13,077 nucleotides of DNA from an uncultured Bacteroidales bacterium (GTDB lineage: Bacteria > Bacteroidota > Bacteroidia > Bacteroidales > P3): positions 1 to 13,077 of the forward strand of contig ONOZ01000131.1 in NCBI GenBank assembly GCA_900319595.1. Reading direction: 5' to 3'. The notes beneath the pieces are model-generated. The model worked only from the letters and a program-made list of their open reading frames with translations. It ran no database searches and was not told where the DNA came from. The translations under genes and the position numbers were made by a program. Shown here in pieces: positions 1 to 7,044 of the stretch (its first letter is position 1; each line of letters starts with the position of its first letter).

Positions 1-1187
1 TTAGCAGGTACAGGAGTTGAAAAGTATAGGGTATCAAAATAAACTTTATTCAGTTGTTTGAATTTATATTGAGATGCATTGTTAGCAAGTGTGAATGCAA
101 GGTTATGAATATTCTCTGCAATAGCCTTGATACCGTCTGCACCATGATAAGCAGCCCACATACCTGATACTATTGCCATCAATGCCGATGCAGTACATAT
201 ATTAGAGGTTGCTTTATCTCTTTTAATATGCTGTTCTCTTGTTTGCAATGCTAAACGGAATGCTTTATTGCCTTGTTTATCCAATGTAAGACCAATTATA
301 CGACCAGGAATATTTCTTTTGAACTCTTCAGTACAAGCCATAAAGCCAGCAGATGGACCACCAAAGCCCATAGGGTTGCCAAATCGTTGAGCAGTACCAG
401 TAACAGCGTCTGCACCTAATTCACCCGGAGCAACCAATAACGCCAAAGACAATAAATCTGCACTAACAGCAACCTTAACACCTTGTTTGTGAGCGTTATC
501 TATGAATTTTTTGTAATCATTTACTTCTCCAAAACAATTAGGATACTGAACAATAGCACCAAAGAAACTATTGTCTAATTTAACCTTTTGTGCATCACCA
601 AAAACTAATTCTATATTCTTAGGTAAAGCACGAGTTTTGATAACGTCCTTGCATTGTGCAAATAGATTTTCATCAACAAAGAACTTGTTTATATTATCTT
701 TGACTTGCTGACGGGAACGTGAATAATAAAACATCAACATTGCCTCAGCGTCTGCAGTTGCTTCGTCCAACAAAGAGCAGTTTGCCAATGGCATTTGAGT
801 CATTGAAGCAATAACGGTTTGGAAAGTGAATAAAGCCTCCAAACGTCCCTGAGAAATTTCTGCTTGATAAGGAGTGTAAGAAGTATACCAACCAGGATTT
901 TCCAAAATATTGCGTTGTAAAACACCTGGTAAGATAGTATTGTAATACCCCATACCAATATAAGAACGATATATCTTATTTTTTGCAGCAATACTTTTGA
1001 TATGATTCAAATATTCGTATTCATTCATACCAAGTGGTAAGTCCAAATCTTTTTTCAAACGAATCTGTTTTGGAATCGTTTTATCAATCAATTCATCAAT
1101 GCTTTTAACACCGATGGTTTTCAACATTTTCTTTACGTCAGCCTCTTGAGGACCATTATGACGCATAGCGAAATTATTTGTTATCAT
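1..1187 (-). CDS. gcvP: Glycine dehydrogenase (decarboxylating), glycine cleavage system P protein, N-terminal part
   Basis: This is the PLP-dependent P protein of the glycine cleavage system. It decarboxylates glycine and passes the aminomethyl group to the lipoyl arm of the H protein. About 395 residues are visible and the gene runs off the left edge, so the C-terminal half, with the PLP lysine, is outside the window. The start is MITNNFAMRHNGP, matching the family's FxxRHxGP opening. Further family blocks are SYTPYQAEISQGRLEALF, VTGTAQRFGNPMGFGGPSAG, IPGRIIG, LALQTREQHIKRDKATSNIC and MWAAYHG. The frame is open throughout. Bacteroidota normally carry a single chain of about 950 residues, although a split gcvPA cannot be excluded from this fragment. 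A promoter at 1241-1270 gives a leader of roughly 50 bases. No glycine riboswitch was recognised upstream. Confidence 0.95.
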   Translation of the reverse strand, partial: MITNNFAMRHNGPQEADVKKMLKTIGVKSIDELIDKTIPKQIRLKKDLDLPLGMNEYEYLNHIKSIAAKNKIYRSYIGMGYYNTILPGVLQRNILENPGWYTSYTPYQAEISQGRLEALFTFQTVIASMTQMPLANCSLLDEATADAEAMLMFYYSRSRQQVKDNINKFFVDENLFAQCKDVIKTRALPKNIELVFGDAQKVKLDNSFFGAIVQYPNCFGEVNDYKKFIDNAHKQGVKVAVSADLLSLALLVAPGELGADAVTGTAQRFGNPMGFGGPSAGFMACTEEFKRNIPGRIIGLTLDKQGNKAFRLALQTREQHIKRDKATSNICTASALMAIVSGMWAAYHGADGIKAIAENIHNLAFTLANNASQYKFKQLNKVYFDTLYFSTPVPA

Positions 1188-1240
1188 TATTTTAAAATGT
1201 TTATTATTATGAATCTATTTTTTAATCAAATTTCAGTGTG

Positions 1241-1270
1241 CAAAGATACTAATAATTATTTAATAAACAA
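1241..1270 (-). promoter_or_regulatory. Proximal gcvP promoter, Bacteroidota type
   Basis: On the minus strand a TTG (1270-1268) is followed by a 19-base spacer and TATCTTTG (1248-1241), then CAC. This matches the Bacteroidota primary sigma consensus TTTG-N19..21-TAnnTTTG. Transcription would begin around 1235, giving a leader of about 48 bases to the gcvP ATG at 1187. The match is seen directly; its activity is inferred. Confidence 0.7.
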
Positions 1271-1554
1271 TAAAAAGGTTAAGATTTTATTTTCTCTTAG
1301 CCCTTTTGTATTTATGTTTTTCTGTAGCGTGCTACCTAACAACTATTTTTTTAGTTATCTTGCCTTTTTTCAGTCTTGTATGTTGTACGTATAAAGTTGT
1401 TACTAATCACCTTTTTCTGCTTTATTTTTAATATATGCTTATTATTTTGTCAATCACGCTAATAATTTTATTTTTCTGCGTAAAAAATTCACTAATCACA
1501 CTAAGTATTCTACCCTTATCTAAATCATTAGTTTTCAAACGATTTTTTACTTTG

Positions 1555-1585
1555 CAAAGATACAAAAAAAATTTGAAAGTGCAAA
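1555..1585 (-). promoter_or_regulatory. Distal leftward promoter with perfect Bacteroidota consensus
   Basis: On the minus strand TTTG (1585-1582), a 19-base spacer and TATCTTTG (1562-1555) form the most complete consensus promoter in the window. It points towards gcvP but lies about 370 bases from its ATG. It could produce a long-leader gcvP transcript or a separate small RNA. It also lies just upstream of the opposite-facing tsaD promoter. Confidence 0.6.
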
Positions 1586-1607
1586 TAGAAAAAATAAAGA
1601 AATTTCG

Positions 1608-1615
1608 TAATTTTG
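1608..1615 (+). promoter_or_regulatory. tsaD promoter, -7 element
   Basis: TAATTTTG followed by CA matches TAnnTTTG on the plus strand, 34 bases before the tsaD ATG. No good TTTG lies 19-21 bases upstream; the nearest is at 1572-1575, too far away. The -33 part is therefore weak and the call rests on the -7 element and its position. Confidence 0.5.
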
Positions 1616-1649
1616 CACCCGATTATAAAATGGCAACATATCTAAGGCA

Positions 1650-2672
1650 ATGGACAACAATAAAAAATATATTTTGGCAATAGAATCCTCTTGCGATGAT
1701 ACTTCGGTTAGTATTATTGATACGGATTTCGTATGTCTTTCCAATATTACCGCGACACAAAAAATTCATTCAGAATACGGAGGAGTTGTTCCAGAAAGTG
1801 CTTCCAGACAACACGAAATAAATATTGTTCCTACCGTTATAAAGGCATTGAAACAGGCAGGAGATTTTTCTTTAAAGCAAATGTCGGCAATTGCTGTTAC
1901 TACACACCCGGGCTTATTGGGAAGTCTTTTGGTAGGAGTAAGTTTTGCAAAAGGTTTAGCATTGAGTTTAAATATTCCTTTGATTGCATCAAACCATTTA
2001 TCTGCACACGTTTTGGCTCATTTTGTGAAACGCAAAAAGGAAGATACGACAATAGATTTTCCATTCTTATGCTTGCTTGTTTCAGGTGGCAATACACAAA
2101 TAATATTAGTCAAATCCTATAAAAATATGGAGATTATAGGGCAGACAATAGACGATGCGGCAGGTGAATGTTTGGACAAAAGTGCAAAGATTCTCGGTTT
2201 GCCATACCCGGGAGGTCCTCAAATAGACAAATTAGCAAAGACAGGTAATCCAAATGCATTGAAATTATCAAAAGCAAACATACCTGCTTATGATTATAGT
2301 TTTTCTGGTTTGAAAACAAGTATTTTATACACATTACGCGACAAATTAAAAGAAGATTCAGAATATATCACCAAAAATATAAACGATATTTGTGCGAGCG
2401 TTCAACAAACGGTTATAGATACTTTACTTATAAAATTTGAGAAAGCAATAAAGGATTTGAAAATAAAAAACATTGCTTTAGCGGGTGGAGTAAGTGCAAA
2501 TAGTTTATTAAGGGAAAGATTTTTGGAATTAGGCAAAAAATATAATATTGATGCTTATATTCCTCCTTTTGAATATACAACGGACAACGCTGCTATGGTT
2601 GGTGCGGTTGGAGTATTCAAATATTTAAATAATGACTTTGATAGTATAGATGTTCAAGTACATGCAAGATAA
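1650..2672 (+). CDS. tsaD: tRNA N6-threonylcarbamoyladenosine synthase catalytic subunit TsaD
   Basis: TsaD transfers the threonylcarbamoyl group from threonylcarbamoyl-AMP to A37 of ANN-decoding tRNAs, working with TsaB and TsaE in the cytoplasm. The 340 residues are the usual family length. An ASKHA-fold start AIESSCDDTSVSI (about 10-22) is followed by ASRQH (51-55) and NHLSAHVLAH (115-124), which carries metal-binding H116 and H120. Then come LLVSGGNTQ (142-150), DDAAGECLDKSAKILGLPYPGG, YDYSFSGLK, ALAGGVSANSLLRERF and TTDNAAMVG near the end. In the early loop the sequence is TTHPGLLGSLLVG, where a glycine is more usual in place of H86; the functional effect is unknown. The ATG at 1650 gives the expected N-terminus and has a -7 element 34 bases upstream. 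The gene overlaps aroK, implying a bicistronic message. Confidence 0.97.
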   Translation: MDNNKKYILAIESSCDDTSVSIIDTDFVCLSNITATQKIHSEYGGVVPESASRQHEINIVPTVIKALKQAGDFSLKQMSAIAVTTHPGLLGSLLVGVSFAKGLALSLNIPLIASNHLSAHVLAHFVKRKKEDTTIDFPFLCLLVSGGNTQIILVKSYKNMEIIGQTIDDAAGECLDKSAKILGLPYPGGPQIDKLAKTGNPNALKLSKANIPAYDYSFSGLKTSILYTLRDKLKEDSEYITKNINDICASVQQTVIDTLLIKFEKAIKDLKIKNIALAGGVSANSLLRERFLELGKKYNIDAYIPPFEYTTDNAAMVGAVGVFKYLNNDFDSIDVQVHAR

Positions 2673-3165
2673 AAATATAATAGTTATTGTCGGTTATATG
2701 CTATGTGGCAAAACATCTTTTGGAAAACATCTTGCCAAGCAATTAGGTTACGATTTTTTTGATACCGATACGGAATTAGAAAACAAATATCAAATAAGTG
2801 TTAATTCACTAATTAGCAAAGACGAGAAGGATTTTAGAAACAAAGAGTCTGAGATTTTGAATTGGTTATTATTTTCTAAAGATAAGGCTGTAATTGCGAC
2901 CGGTGGAGGCTTACCTTGTTATAATAACAATATGCAAAAAATCAAAGAACTGTCTTATAGTATTTATCTACAGGCAGATGTGGATTTGATTATGGCAAGA
3001 TACTCATTTAGTAAAAGAAGACGTTTTCTTTTAGAAGGTAAAACTCACGATGAATTGCAGACATACATTGAAGAGTCGTTAAAACAGCGGGAGTCTTACT
3101 ACTTATTGGCAGACGAAATTATTGATGCCAAAAATATAAAGTTGTCAAAAGGCAAAATTCAATAA
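2662..3165 (+). CDS. aroK: Shikimate kinase
   Basis: This enzyme phosphorylates shikimate at the 3-OH with ATP, the fifth step of chorismate synthesis. From the ATG at 2662 it has 167 residues, typical of AroK. Visible features are a P-loop GYMLCGKTS near the N-terminus, the FDTDTE substrate and magnesium motif, FRNKESE with the shikimate-contacting arginine, TGGGLPC, the arginine-rich lid RRRFLLEG and QRESYYLLAD near the C-terminus. The P-loop fits GxxxxGK[ST] but has LC where most shikimate kinases have G[SA]. An upstream in-frame ATG at 2650 would add MFKY. The 2662 start was preferred because the P-loop then sits about ten residues in, nearer the family norm. Either start lies inside the end of tsaD, so translational coupling is likely. 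The gene ends 19 bases from the convergent lipoprotein gene. Confidence 0.93.
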   Translation: MQDKNIIVIVGYMLCGKTSFGKHLAKQLGYDFFDTDTELENKYQISVNSLISKDEKDFRNKESEILNWLLFSKDKAVIATGGGLPCYNNNMQKIKELSYSIYLQADVDLIMARYSFSKRRRFLLEGKTHDELQTYIEESLKQRESYYLLADEIIDAKNIKLSKGKIQ

Positions 3166-3184
3166 TTTCTATTTAACAAATTCA

Positions 3185-4060
3185 CTATTTAACCAAAATA
3201 ACTAAACATCTACTCGCTTGCCAAAACTCATTGGCAGAACTTATTACGATGGAAGATGGTTTTGAAGCAGAACCCTGAAAAGCATAAGAGTTTTGAGGGT
3301 GTGGAGTTAGCAATTCTACTTTCTGACCCGTCAAAGGAATTTCACTAAGATTGCGAATATCCACTTTTTGCATCATACTAACATCACCATTAGACGCCAT
3401 TGTTATAGTTTTACCAATGCCAATAAAACCTCCTTTGGTGTCAATCAATCCAACTTGCTTTAATTCTTTTTTTGTACCAACAATAAAATATCCGCTATAC
3501 CTCTCGTCTTCAAGTTTTGCCAAATCTTCTTTATGTTTCTTGCTCTCCTCTTGCAATTTAGTTACTTGACCATTTAGATTATCCAATTGAATGTTTTTAT
3601 TTTTCAAATCCTCTGTCAAAGTTGCAATTTGGTTTTCTCCATTTATGACCTTCTGATTCAATTCATCTATTTTGGCTTGCAATTCAATGGCTCTACTATC
3701 TTGTTTTTTAGCTTTTGCAAGTTGAGATTGAATATAAGCGATTCGTTGTCTATTTTTTTGCAATAAATCGGCAATAGCATTGATTTGAAGTTCTATATGC
3801 TCTACAACGTTTTCAGTTATATTCGCATCCGAAGAAGTAATTTGACGCAATTCTGCATATTGAGAAGTAATTTTCATTAAATTTTCATCAATATCTTTCA
3901 TTTGAGCTTCCAATGTTTCGGCCTGCTGAATTTGTGCATTCAAAAGTATATTGAAAGAATCCTTCAAATGCTCTTCTCTTAGACGTTGCTCTTCTTTGCT
4001 TGTGCAAGAAACACAGACTAATGCCGAAATGGCAATCGTAAGTACTATAAACTTTTTCAT
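3185..4060 (-). CDS. Coiled-coil lipoprotein with conserved Bacteroidota C-terminal domain
   Basis: This 291-residue protein has an N-terminal lipoprotein signal: MKK, a hydrophobic stretch, then VCVSC with the probable lipidated Cys19. The -3 residue is C rather than L, an atypical lipobox, though Bacteroidota lipoboxes vary. Residues about 22-185 are charged and heptad-like, so a long coiled coil is predicted. Residues about 188-291 form a compact domain opening SGYFIVGTKKELKQVGLID and continuing KGGFIGIGKT, a pattern I recall from many Bacteroidota coiled-coil lipoproteins. Some of these carry the annotation 'Cbp1-family collagen-binding adhesin', but that name comes from memory and is not evidence of collagen binding. 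The gene begins 20 bases after yfhO and probably shares its message. Its function is unknown; envelope anchoring or structural spacing is a guess. Confidence 0.85.
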   Translation of the reverse strand: MKKFIVLTIAISALVCVSCTSKEEQRLREEHLKDSFNILLNAQIQQAETLEAQMKDIDENLMKITSQYAELRQITSSDANITENVVEHIELQINAIADLLQKNRQRIAYIQSQLAKAKKQDSRAIELQAKIDELNQKVINGENQIATLTEDLKNKNIQLDNLNGQVTKLQEESKKHKEDLAKLEDERYSGYFIVGTKKELKQVGLIDTKGGFIGIGKTITMASNGDVSMMQKVDIRNLSEIPLTGQKVELLTPHPQNSYAFQGSASKPSSIVISSANEFWQASRCLVILVK

Positions 4061-4080
4061 ATTAAACGAATTTTACAATT

Positions 4081-6663
4081 TTATTCTTTTTTTGAACGCT
4101 TTTTTTTGATATATGGCCAAAGTATTACACCTGCCAATACCAATATTATCAATACAGAACTTATATAAGCAATAGTATTACCTTTTTTTAGTATGTCGCT
4201 TTGGCAAATAAACTCTACTGTATGGTTACCACTCGGTATATAAAGTCCTCTAAGTACATAATTAGCACGGAAATATGGTACTTCCTTGCCATCAATATAA
4301 GCATGCCAAGAATCTTTATAGAATATTTCTGAAAATACAGCAATTTGGTCTGTTGTAGAAGACGTTTTATAAGTCAAATGCGTTATATCGTTTATATCTT
4401 CTTTTACAATATTGATTTTTGCAGAAGTATCTTTTTTAGCAATCTCTTTTACAATATCTTTGTATTCCTCGTTGATAATTGCTGTTCTATGTGGAGCAAA
4501 ATTATCTAATGCCAAAATTTCTTCATCTGCATTTTTAACCCATTTGATATTATCAACAAACCACGCTGCACCCAAAGCCTCGGTATTTTCTATAAAATTA
4601 TCATTAGAAAGTAAGATATAACGAGTATCAAGCATATTCAAAACTCCAAAATTAGGCGTAGGAATATTAGGATTGTCCTTATATTGATAATATAATTGCC
4701 TTACCTGATTGTTATTTAGCAATGTAGAATCGTCAATATCCTTTTGATTGTATCTTGTATTGGTTAAATAAAAATCTATTATATCTTGGTAACGTTGTAA
4801 CTTCACGGCAGAATAACCTCCAATAGAAGGCATAAAGTAGGAATTAGATGCATCGTTAAAAGTATTCTTAGATAAGTCATAAACTCTAAAATGGTCAATT
4901 TTGTTTCTATCAACTATTTCCAAAATTGCAGATTCTGCGTTTGTAGCAATAGGGGTAAATTCTCTTTTATATCTAAACGAATCTTTATTAACATATCTGC
5001 TATCCACACCCCACAAATCTACAACAGCCAATAACCCTATTACACAAACGGTTATTACACTCTTTTTGATTTTTCCTTTGTCTTGTAAAAACAATACTAC
5101 AAAAGATAGGATTATAAAGATAAAAGAACGCAGTGCATCTGCTCTAAACATCGCTTCTCTATCCTCTTGCAGTGCCGTAATAAAACTTTGTCCTAATTCT
5201 CTTTCAAAAATAGCGTCTTTTGAACAAGAGAAATCTGAAAACATTGTAGGTACAAGCCATGCTAACAAACAAATACCACCCGTAAATGCCACACTAATAT
5301 ATAATGATAAAGTCTTGCGTTTATTATTTTCGCTTTCAATAAAGTGTTTTAAACCAATAATAGCAGCAATACACATTGTAACGTTGGCAATTACCAAAGC
5401 CATTGATGGAGTGCGGAATTTGTTATACATAGGCAAGTGATAGAATAGCCACGAATTGAAACTCATAAAATTGCTACCCCAAGACAAAACAATAGAAATA
5501 ATGGTTGCAATCAAAAGCCACCATCTCCATTTGTTATTAAGCACAAACAATCCTAAAATTGCCAAAAACATCACAATAGCACCAAAATACACAGGACCAG
5601 CAGTAAAAGGTTGCTCGCCATGATAAGTATTTTGTATATAAGAATTTGCAAGTTGTTGAAATGCTTGTTGATTTTGATTTTTAGGAGCAGTTGATTGCAA
5701 TTCTCTTATACGATTTTGCATTTGTTTAGAATCTTGTGAATGCAATCTTGTGTCTGCAGAACCACCTCCTTTGTAATCTGGAATTAACAACGTCATAGTT
5801 TCTCCCCTACCATACGACCAACTAAATGCATAATTTATATCCAATCCTTTTTGATTTACGTTTTGCTTATTCTCGTTTGGATAAACCGTCAATTCACTTC
5901 CACCACGCATAGTATGTTTAACGTATTCGTTATTTATAAGGAGATGACCAGTTAATGGCAAAACAGATAACAACGCACCAATAACCAGAACAGCACTACT
6001 CTTTGCAAAATCTTTTATTGTTTTTTCTTTAATAGCAAACACAAAATAAGACGCAGTCAAGACAATTGCGGTCAAAAGTGTATAATAAGTTATTTGTATA
6101 TGATTAAATGTCAATTGCAATCCCAAAGATATTGTAAAGACAAGGAAACCAATGAGATATTTTTTCTTAAAAGCAAGAATCATACCTGCCAATACGGGAG
6201 CCATCGTTGCCATTGCCCATGCCTTGGTTATATGTCCTACATTGATTAAAATTATGTTGTATGTTCCCAATGCGTAAATTAGACCTGCAAACAAGGCAAG
6301 CCAAGGAGTTACCCCCATACATATCATAAAAACATAAAAGCCTAATGCTAATAAAAAGAAAACGCCTAAACTGTGTGTAGAATCAAATAAGTTTAATGGG
6401 GATATCAATAAATCAAAGATATTACCGTGTTTTTCGTAAGCAATTTGATAAGATGGCATACCAGAAAACAGATTTGGAGCCCATTCTCCCAAATTTCCCG
6501 TCATTTTTTGGTTGTCTTCTTGTGCTTTATACATACCCGGAAATTGTAACATATCGGTTTGAGGTAGTATCTTGCCGCCCAAAATTGGCGAAAAGTAAAT
6601 CATACTTGCTACAATCAATAGTATTATAGCCAATACGTGAGGTAAATATTTCTTATAGTTCAT
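4081..6663 (-). CDS. YfhO family multi-pass membrane protein (GT-C-like)
   Basis: This 860-residue inner-membrane protein belongs to the YfhO family (PF09586), related to GT-C lipid-linked sugar transferases. Biochemical roles are known for only a few members. An N-terminal membrane span (about 8-27) is followed by a periplasmic loop GGKILPQTDMLQ with Asp37, in the position of the GT-C first-loop acidic residue. Then come WAPNLFSGMP, many further spans, an MRGGSEL block, FSWSYGRGETMTLLIPDYKGG, a large soluble C-terminal region with YKDSWHAYIDGKEVPYFRAN, and a final span before a KKKRSKKE tail. The frame extends to a TTG at 6696, but that codon lies inside the -7 promoter element, so the ATG at 6663 (MNYKKYLPHV) is chosen. 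It leads a probable two-gene unit with the downstream lipoprotein. A role in envelope glycan modification is inferred. Confidence 0.9.
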   Translation of the reverse strand: MNYKKYLPHVLAIILLIVASMIYFSPILGGKILPQTDMLQFPGMYKAQEDNQKMTGNLGEWAPNLFSGMPSYQIAYEKHGNIFDLLISPLNLFDSTHSLGVFFLLALGFYVFMICMGVTPWLALFAGLIYALGTYNIILINVGHITKAWAMATMAPVLAGMILAFKKKYLIGFLVFTISLGLQLTFNHIQITYYTLLTAIVLTASYFVFAIKEKTIKDFAKSSAVLVIGALLSVLPLTGHLLINNEYVKHTMRGGSELTVYPNENKQNVNQKGLDINYAFSWSYGRGETMTLLIPDYKGGGSADTRLHSQDSKQMQNRIRELQSTAPKNQNQQAFQQLANSYIQNTYHGEQPFTAGPVYFGAIVMFLAILGLFVLNNKWRWWLLIATIISIVLSWGSNFMSFNSWLFYHLPMYNKFRTPSMALVIANVTMCIAAIIGLKHFIESENNKRKTLSLYISVAFTGGICLLAWLVPTMFSDFSCSKDAIFERELGQSFITALQEDREAMFRADALRSFIFIILSFVVLFLQDKGKIKKSVITVCVIGLLAVVDLWGVDSRYVNKDSFRYKREFTPIATNAESAILEIVDRNKIDHFRVYDLSKNTFNDASNSYFMPSIGGYSAVKLQRYQDIIDFYLTNTRYNQKDIDDSTLLNNNQVRQLYYQYKDNPNIPTPNFGVLNMLDTRYILLSNDNFIENTEALGAAWFVDNIKWVKNADEEILALDNFAPHRTAIINEEYKDIVKEIAKKDTSAKINIVKEDINDITHLTYKTSSTTDQIAVFSEIFYKDSWHAYIDGKEVPYFRANYVLRGLYIPSGNHTVEFICQSDILKKGNTIAYISSVLIILVLAGVILWPYIKKKRSKKE

Positions 6664-6693
6664 TTGTTTAAAAAGTTTATATATTTCATTTTG

Positions 6694-6701
6694 CAAAGAT
6701 A
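6694..6701 (-). promoter_or_regulatory. yfhO promoter, -7 element
   Basis: TATCTTTG followed by CA on the minus strand is a strong -7 match, 31 bases before the chosen ATG at 6663. The expected -33 position reads TTAC, a weak match. Transcription would start around 6688, which excludes the TTG at 6696 as a start codon. A 14-base-spaced direct repeat AGAAATTAGT (6712-6721 and 6726-6735) lies immediately upstream. Confidence 0.6.
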
Positions 6702-6785
6702 CGAAAAAATTAGAAATTAGTAATCAGAAATTAGTTATTTTTTATTTACATTTTAAGTTTTTTTTCAAATTCTCATTACCAATTA

Positions 6786-6875
6786 TTTGGGGAGGGGCGG
6801 CGGCGTTCTTTGGGGTGGGGTTTTTGTTTGTTGTTTAGGTGCATTAGAGTTTGTTTAGTGTTTATTGACCCCAAA
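6786..6875. other. G-run island, possible G-quadruplex, with inverted TTTGGGG/CCCCAAA arms
   Basis: The plus strand has four runs of four Gs at 6789-6792, 6794-6797, 6812-6815 and 6817-6820, with loops of 1, 14 and 1 bases; the long loop contains CGGCGGCG. This stands out sharply in AT-rich surroundings. TTTGGGGT (6809-6816) is the exact complement of ACCCCAAA (6868-6875), and TTTGGGG (6786-6792) could compete for the same partner. Either a quadruplex or a long-loop hairpin is possible; no function is established. Confidence 0.5.
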
Positions 6876-6974
6876 ATTTCTGTTTCCAATATTCACTTCC
6901 TAAACCACTAAAAAATTAAAAAAATTGCGAAAGCACTCTTTTTTTATCTTCTATATTATTAATTATATTATTGT

Positions 6975-7032
6975 CCGTAATTTTTACAGATGCTTCTGAA
7001 ATTTTTACATTTTGGTGGCTGTAATTTTTTCC
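6975..7032. repeat. Three imperfect direct repeats of 14 bases
   Basis: Units CCGTAATTTTTACA (6975-6988), CTGAAATTTTTACA (6996-7009) and CTGTAATTTTTTCC (7019-7032) begin 21 and 23 bases apart, about two helical turns. They lie 13-70 bases past the stop of the anti-sigma-like gene. The spacing suggests protein binding sites or a degraded tandem repeat. Confidence 0.5.
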
Positions 7033-7044
7033 ATCATAAGATTT

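Larger units (their letters stand above)
1188..1649. other. Divergent intergenic region between gcvP and tsaD
   Basis: These 462 AT-rich bases lie between the two divergent gene starts. They hold two leftward promoter-like sequences (1241-1270 and 1555-1585) and one rightward -7 element (1608-1615). Two small symmetric elements are visible: GTAGCGTGCTAC at 1324-1335, and the arms AACTA/TAGTT at 1341-1345 and 1352-1356. The short words AATCAC and TTTTTCTGC recur. Short open frames here (for example 1146-1394 and 1435-1683 on the plus strand) have no protein-like composition and overlap the real gene starts, so no gene is called. Confidence 0.7.
6664..7044. other. Intergenic region upstream of yfhO with G-run island and short repeats
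   Basis: These 381 bases lie between the stop of the putative anti-sigma gene and the yfhO start. The part near yfhO has the -7 element and the AGAAATTAGT direct repeat. The middle holds a G-rich island (6789-6820). The right part, immediately after the anti-sigma stop, has three imperfect repeats (6975-7032). No protein-like open frame and no classic hairpin-plus-T-tract terminator were found. Confidence 0.7.

Noticed and set aside
1188..1550. Possible glycine riboswitch ahead of gcvP
   Set aside because: The leader is AT-rich with only two tiny symmetric elements; I could not find the paired conserved cores of the glycine aptamer.
1146..1683. Two 82-codon plus-strand frames in the gcvP-tsaD gap
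   Set aside because: They overlap the gcvP start or the tsaD start, have AT-driven hydrophobic composition and no recognisable domain.
1733..2122. 129-codon plus-strand frame overlapping tsaD
   Set aside because: It is a second frame of tsaD; tsaD itself carries all the expected motifs, so this is a shadow.
3166..3184. Bidirectional terminator between aroK and the lipoprotein gene
   Set aside because: The 19-base gap and flanks show no inverted repeat able to form a stable hairpin.
4901..5440. 179-codon plus-strand open frame inside yfhO
   Set aside because: It is antisense to a clearly conserved membrane protein, has low-complexity composition, and no promoter or family motif.
6712..6735. 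AGAAATTAGT direct repeat (14-base period) upstream of yfhO as an operator
   Set aside because: Only two AT-rich copies exist; this could easily be chance in such a composition, so it is noted only in the promoter entry.
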